Positions 59,770 to 64,000 of a stretch of 64,000 nt of DNA are shown here, in pieces (the stretch's first letter is position 1; every line of letters begins with the position of its first letter). Source of the DNA: Flavobacterium restrictum (GTDB lineage Bacteria; Bacteroidota; Bacteroidia; Flavobacteriales; Flavobacteriaceae). The stretch spans positions 1 through 64,000 of the forward strand of contig NZ_VJZT01000010.1 of the NCBI RefSeq assembly GCF_007097245.1, given 5' to 3'. A program made the translations under genes and the position numbers. The notes under the pieces are model-generated. The model was not told the origin of the DNA, made no database searches, and saw only the letters and a program-made list of their open reading frames with translations.

Positions 59770-59851
59770 AATATAGTCCTAATGTCGAATGTCCTAATGT
59801 CTTAACGATGGAGACTTTCGACCTTCGACTTTCAAACTTTAAGACATAATA

Positions 59852-60805
59852 ATGAAAGTAACACAACATATAGAAAACGCAAACGGAAAACCTTTGTTTT
59901 CATTCGAGATTGTTCCACCTCAAAAAGGGACTAATATTAAAGATTTATATGAAAATATAGATCCGTTGATGGAGTTTAATCCGCCATTTATAGACGTAAC
60001 CACTTCTAGAGAAGAGTATGTATATATCGAGAAAGATGGGCTTTTTGACCGTCGCATTACCCGTATGCGTCCCGGAACGGTTGGGATTTGCGCTTCTATT
60101 CAACATAAATATGGCGTTGATGCCATTCCGCACGTTTTGTGTGGTGGATTTACCAAAGAAGAAACCGAATATTTATTGGTGGATTGTCAATATTTAGGAA
60201 TCGATAATTTGGTGGCACTTCGTGGCGATCCAATGAAAGGCGAGAAGTATTTTGAACCTACAAAAGGCGGAAACCATTATGCTGTTGATTTAGTAAAACA
60301 AATCAAAGCGATGAATGCAGGTCAGTTTTTGCACGAGGTGTTGCCTATGCAAAACGCACCCGATTTTTGTGTGGGTGTTGCAGGTTATCCCGAAAAACAC
60401 ATTGAAGCCCCAAGCTTGGATGCCGATTTAAAAAGACTAAAAGAAAAAGTAGATGCGGGTGCCGATTATGTGGTAACCCAAATGTTCTTTGACAACCAAC
60501 GGTATTTTAAGTTTGTCGAAGCCGCTCGTGCCATCGGAATTACGGTGCCTATTATTCCCGGAATCAAACCTGTTGCGGTGAAACGTCACTTGCAATTGTT
60601 GCCTCAAGTTTTTTGGTTGGATATGCCCGAAAGTTTAATTAGTGCTATCGAAAACGCCAAAGACAATGCGGCAGTCCGTCAAGTAGGAATTGAGTTTGCC
60701 GTGCAACAATCCAAAGAGTTAATTGAATTTGGTGTGCCTTGCGTGCATTATTATTCGATGGGAAAATCAGATAATATTCATCAAATAGCCAGTTTGGTTT
60801 TTTAG
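59852..60805 (+). CDS. metF: 5,10-methylenetetrahydrofolate reductase
   Basis: 317 aa TIM-barrel flavoprotein. FSFEIVPPQKGTNIKDLYEN, LVALRGDPMKG and QMFFDNQRYFKFVEAARAIG are diagnostic. Produces 5-methyltetrahydrofolate for MetH. The 82-bp gap to metH is a GTCCTAATGTCTTAA/ACTTTCGAC repeat. Last gene of the methionine cluster. Confidence 0.96.
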   Translation: MKVTQHIENANGKPLFSFEIVPPQKGTNIKDLYENIDPLMEFNPPFIDVTTSREEYVYIEKDGLFDRRITRMRPGTVGICASIQHKYGVDAIPHVLCGGFTKEETEYLLVDCQYLGIDNLVALRGDPMKGEKYFEPTKGGNHYAVDLVKQIKAMNAGQFLHEVLPMQNAPDFCVGVAGYPEKHIEAPSLDADLKRLKEKVDAGADYVVTQMFFDNQRYFKFVEAARAIGITVPIIPGIKPVAVKRHLQLLPQVFWLDMPESLISAIENAKDNAAVRQVGIEFAVQQSKELIEFGVPCVHYYSMGKSDNIHQIASLVF

Positions 60806-60813
60806 ATTATAAT

Positions 60814-60842
60814 TGTAGAGGCGTTGCATTGCAACGTCTCTT
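60814..60842. repeat. GAGGCGTTGCATTGCAACGTCTC palindrome
   Basis: GAGGCGTTGCA/TGCAACGTCTC (one mismatch) directly after metF; may end transcription, and is a palindrome type I recall as dispersed in flavobacteria. The rest of 60843-61092 shows AT-rich sequence with nothing recognised. Confidence 0.6.
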
Positions 60843-61092
60843 CTTAAATAATTATTTATTTTCTACAGATTATTGGATTTAAAAGTTAATTATAATTGGT
60901 ACAATTAGCAGCTAAAATTTTAAATCCGAATGCCATAGTTTTTTTAAATTGTGTTTCCCTTTTTTGGATTACATCGCTCTGAAATGATTCTCTTCAATAA
61001 ACATTCTAAAGTAAATAGGCCTAAAAAATGTGTTTTTTTATAGTTTTTTCATATATTTATTCCTCTAAAACCCCAACTTAAACCGAATTATT

Positions 61093-62409
61093 ATGAAAAA
61101 ACAACTGCTTTTGTTTGCTACATTTTTAGTTTTTTTGAATGTAAAAGCACAAACCGCTATTTTAATTGAAAATGTATCTATTTTTAATGGAAAAGAAAAC
61201 AAAATTACCATTGGAGATGTGTTAATAAACGACAATAAAATTGTAAAAATTGCGACTACTCCAATTAAATCAAATGTTTTAGGTTTAAAAACTATCAATG
61301 GAAAAGGAAAATTTTTAATCCCAGGACTTATTGATAATCATGTGCATTTGTCCATAAATACAATGGGTCAAATGGAATTATTAGATCCTAAACTGACGGA
61401 AGCCAAAATGGATTCCTTAACCCGAATCGAAGGAAAAAATATGTTGTTAAGAGGTTTTACAGCCGTGAGAGATTTAGGTGGGCCTGTTTTTAATGTCAAA
61501 AAAGATATAGATGCTGGCAAAGTAATTGGTCCAAGAATATATCCGTCGGGAGCTATGATTTCGCAAACTTCGGGACATGGTGATTCGAGATTGCCTAATG
61601 AAAAGTCAAAACATTATGGTGGGCAGGTTTCGCGTGGGGAATTAATGGGCGTTAATTACATTGCCGATGGTGTTCCCGAAGTGCTGAATGCGACAAGAGA
61701 AAACTTACGTGCGGGTGCGACACAAATTAAAGTAATGGCTGGCGGAGGTGCTGCAACAGCTTATGATCCATTGGATGTGACCCAATATTCTTTGGAGGAA
61801 TTGAAGGCCGCTGTTGGTGCCGCCGAGGATTGGGGAACTTATGTGACCGTGCATGCCTACACCGCAAGAGCTGTAAGACGATCTATTGAGGCTGGTGTAA
61901 AAGTAATTGAACACGGACAATTACTGGACGAAGAAACCATTCAATTAATGGCCGATAAAGGAATTTATTTGAGCCTTCAAGTACTCGATCCTGCACCCGA
62001 AAAAGCCCCAGAAACTACCAAAATTAAAAAGCAAAAAGTAGTTGATGGAACTGATTTCGCTTTTCAAATGGCCAAAAAATATCAAGTGAAATTAGCGTGG
62101 GGTACCGATTATCTTTTTGATCCAAAACAAAGTGCGAATCAAAATACCGATATTTTGAAACTCAAAAAATGGTTTTCTCCTTTTGAAATTTTAAAGTTAG
62201 TAACTTATGACAATGCTAAAGTTTTGGCATTAAGTGGGGAACGCAATCCGTATCAAGCTGGAGCGTTGGGAGTTATCGAGGAAGGTGCTTATGCGGATAT
62301 GATTTTAGTAAATGGAAATCCACTTCAAAATATTGATTTGGTAGGAGATCCGGCTAAAAACTTTTTGGTGATTATCAAAAATGGAGTCGTTGTAAAAAAT
62401 ACGTTATAG
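61093..62409 (+). CDS. Exported amidohydrolase (imidazolonepropionase-like)
   Basis: 438 aa. Signal peptide MKKQLLLFATFLVFLNVKAQ, then an amidohydrolase barrel with metal ligands LIDNHVHLSI, the carboxylated-lysine candidate TQIKVMAGGGAA, VHAYTARAVRRSIEAGV, VIEHGQL and LAWGTDYL (Asp). Related exported enzymes are dipeptidases or prolidases. The substrate is not evident. No neighbour in its pathway. Confidence 0.9.
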   Translation: MKKQLLLFATFLVFLNVKAQTAILIENVSIFNGKENKITIGDVLINDNKIVKIATTPIKSNVLGLKTINGKGKFLIPGLIDNHVHLSINTMGQMELLDPKLTEAKMDSLTRIEGKNMLLRGFTAVRDLGGPVFNVKKDIDAGKVIGPRIYPSGAMISQTSGHGDSRLPNEKSKHYGGQVSRGELMGVNYIADGVPEVLNATRENLRAGATQIKVMAGGGAATAYDPLDVTQYSLEELKAAVGAAEDWGTYVTVHAYTARAVRRSIEAGVKVIEHGQLLDEETIQLMADKGIYLSLQVLDPAPEKAPETTKIKKQKVVDGTDFAFQMAKKYQVKLAWGTDYLFDPKQSANQNTDILKLKKWFSPFEILKLVTYDNAKVLALSGERNPYQAGALGVIEEGAYADMILVNGNPLQNIDLVGDPAKNFLVIIKNGVVVKNTL

Positions 62410-62497
62410 ACAAAATTGCATTTGAAGTTAGTAATAGCTTATTTTTGTGTTTTCATTCCAAAATTAATACTAAATAGTGGTGTTTGCCATTTCGAAT

Positions 62498-63550
62498 ATG
62501 AGTTTTAAAATCAAAGTAAATACGTGGCGAAGAGCTGCAATGCGTGGAATCACCGCTGGAATAGGAAAGTCAAATGCTATGAAAACGGCTAGTGCCATTG
62601 ACCCCATGCAAATAAAAAGGGTTTTAATTTCAAGACCCAATCATCGATTAGGGAATTTGTTATTGATTACGCCTTTGGTGCAAGAAGTCACACAATTATT
62701 TCCCAATTGTACCATTGATCTTTTTATAAAAGGAAATTTAGGGCCTATTGTTTTTGAAAATTACAAAAGCATAGACCAAATTATCCGACTACCAAAAAAG
62801 CATTTTGATGAGTTAGGCAATTATGCCAAAGGTTGGCTACAACTAAAAAATAAGCCCTACGATTTGGCCATCAATGCCGATAAAAATTCTTCTTCTGGAA
62901 GATTGTCTGTGCAACTTGCTCAAGCAACCTATAAGTGTTTTGGGGATCTCGAAGTGGACATTGCCCAACAACCAAAGGATTATGCACACATAGCGAAATA
63001 TCCAGTTTATGATTTACGTAATTTCCTTACCTCTGTCGGAATGGCTGTTGTCAAAAAGCCAATTCCTAATCTTTTATTGGCGTTAAGCGATGTTGAAATT
63101 GCCAACGGAAAAGTGCTATTAGATCAATTGGTTCCTAACGATAAAAAAACAATTTGCCTTTTTACTTTTGCCACAGGCGCCAAATGTTATTCGGTTGCGT
63201 GGTGGGCGGTTTTTTATGAAAGAATTAAAATGGAGTTTGCAGCCTATAATATAATCGAAGTGTTGCCAGTTGAAAATGTTTCGCAAATTGATTTTGCTGC
63301 TCCATCGTATTACAGTAAAGATATACGGGAAATTACGGCATTCTTGAAGAATACCGCCATTTTTATTGGTGCCGATAGTGGCATGATGCACTTGGCTAGT
63401 GCAGCTCAAATTCCTATTGTGGGGTTGTTTTCGGTTACGGATACCGAAAAATATGCACCTTATAATCCAAAAAGTGTTGCCATTCATACCGATCATTCCT
63501 CGATTGATGAATGGATTCAAACAATCAAAGTGGCATTAGAACACCACTAG
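62498..63550 (+). CDS. Glycosyltransferase family 9 (heptosyltransferase-like)
   Basis: 350 aa from ATG 62498; two GTG codons at 62477 and 62480 are in frame upstream but less convincing. GT-B signatures: VLISRPNHRLGNLLLITPLV near the N-terminus, YDLAINADKNSSSGRLSVQL, and the conserved donor site FIGADSGMMHLASAAQIPIV. Family members add heptose or related sugars to lipopolysaccharide core. Stop overlaps that of convergent tsaB. Confidence 0.9.
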   Translation: MSFKIKVNTWRRAAMRGITAGIGKSNAMKTASAIDPMQIKRVLISRPNHRLGNLLLITPLVQEVTQLFPNCTIDLFIKGNLGPIVFENYKSIDQIIRLPKKHFDELGNYAKGWLQLKNKPYDLAINADKNSSSGRLSVQLAQATYKCFGDLEVDIAQQPKDYAHIAKYPVYDLRNFLTSVGMAVVKKPIPNLLLALSDVEIANGKVLLDQLVPNDKKTICLFTFATGAKCYSVAWWAVFYERIKMEFAAYNIIEVLPVENVSQIDFAAPSYYSKDIREITAFLKNTAIFIGADSGMMHLASAAQIPIVGLFSVTDTEKYAPYNPKSVAIHTDHSSIDEWIQTIKVALEHH

Positions 63551-64000
63551 GAAACTTTTTTGGAAGTGGTAATCATAAAATCTTTCAAATAATACGGTTC
63601 AAAATAAGCGACATCAACAGTGTCGCTTTTTTGGTATTTTATAAAACTCAACAAACTCATTTCATTTGCCGAAGGGTATTTTATTTCTTCTAAAAAAACA
63701 AAATTATCTTTGGTCAAAACCGTTTGGCATTTTAAGGCGCAATCACCAACAAAATAGAGCTTTTTTTGGCAATCACTAAACGAATCTTCGGTGATTATTT
63801 CTGCTTGAACAGCTCTTTGATTTTCGAAATTAGCATCATAAATCGCACTATAAACCTCCATGCGTCGGGCATCAATCATTGGAACAATCCAACCATCGGT
63901 GGCGTTTACTTGCATGGCTATTGTTTGCAAAGTATCTATCGCCAGTAGCGGAATGCCTAGTGCGTAACAAAGTCCTTTTGCCGCCGAAACCCCAATACGC
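63547..64000 (-). CDS. tsaB: tRNA threonylcarbamoyladenosine biosynthesis protein TsaB, 5'-truncated by window edge
   Basis: The frame stays open through the right edge; about 150 C-terminal residues are visible. GVSAAKGLCYALGIPLLAID and WIVPMIDARRMEVYSAIYD are conserved TsaB stretches (inactive Kae1/TsaD homologue that scaffolds TsaD-TsaE for t6A37 synthesis). The C-terminus ends ITTSKKVS. It is convergent with the GT9 gene, stop codons overlapping by 4 bp. Confidence 0.9.
   Translation of the reverse strand, partial: RIGVSAAKGLCYALGIPLLAIDTLQTIAMQVNATDGWIVPMIDARRMEVYSAIYDANFENQRAVQAEIITEDSFSDCQKKLYFVGDCALKCQTVLTKDNFVFLEEIKYPSANEMSLLSFIKYQKSDTVDVAYFEPYYLKDFMITTSKKVS

Noticed and set aside
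1..64000. tRNA or rRNA genes
   Set aside because: No acceptor-stem/CCA pattern or rRNA signature was recognised by eye; a tRNAscan run would be decisive.

Overview
This 64 kb window is low-GC chromosomal DNA from a member of the Bacteroidota, most likely Flavobacterium or a close relative. The evidence is a type IX secretion/gliding adhesin cluster, Flavobacteriia-type promoters (TTG, about 18-22 nt, TAnnTTTG), a TPP-riboswitch-controlled TonB receptor, an archaeal-type GGGP synthase of the kind found in Bacteroidota, and a flavobacterial-style methionine/sulfate-assimilation supercluster. No rRNA, tRNA, CRISPR array, prophage or intact insertion sequence was seen. Genus assignment is inference; no database was searched.

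Layout. 1-6.1 kb: the 3' end of a giant repeat adhesin with a gliding-type C-terminal domain, a PorP/SprF-like partner and a PorE-like OmpA protein. 6.2-11.9 kb: miaE, a glycosyltransferase, a RelE-type toxin-antitoxin pair between two identical 49-bp terminators, ahcY, a phosphopantetheinyl transferase and two unknown small genes. 11.9-18.2 kb: GGGP synthase, a PnuC transporter, a NadR-like kinase fused to DUF4301, arfB, a TPP riboswitch and its TonB receptor. 18.3-29.4 kb: mostly housekeeping genes (greA with a terminator-like leader, HIT protein, sensor kinase, DUF3127, aat, tag, yhhQ, the rplM-rpsI-rpsB-tsf group, a LacI regulator). 29.5-37.5 kb: a gene remnant, polA, a phosphoesterase, a redox-dead thioredoxin-like protein, a deoxynucleoside kinase and metK.

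37.5-60.8 kb is a methionine and sulfur region. The 1.3-kb gap between metK and the metX-thrA fusion is full of regulation: a SAM-II-like leader on metK, two short Cys/Met-containing peptide ORFs each followed by an intrinsic terminator (the second with a matching antiterminator), a 67-aa unknown gene and a canonical SAM-I riboswitch. Next come metX-thrA, osmC, metZ, an Rrf2 regulator, a TauE/SafE permease, the cysH-cysD-cysN-sulfite reductase(HEPN)-siroheme synthase-ferredoxin reductase run, and a split metH followed by metF. Together these make sulfide from sulfate, homoserine and acetylhomoserine from aspartate, homocysteine, then methionine; metK and ahcY in the same window make and recycle SAM. 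A perfect palindrome over the -7 element of the cysH promoter is a candidate Rrf2 operator.

60.8-64 kb: an exported amidohydrolase, a GT9 glycosyltransferase and the 3' part of tsaB. Scattered throughout are several families of short intergenic repeats. Some have been absorbed into coding ends (siroheme synthase, metH N-terminal half, the TonB receptor, osmC). The strongest candidate for an undescribed system is the peptide-attenuator/SAM-riboswitch hub at 37.5-38.7 kb.
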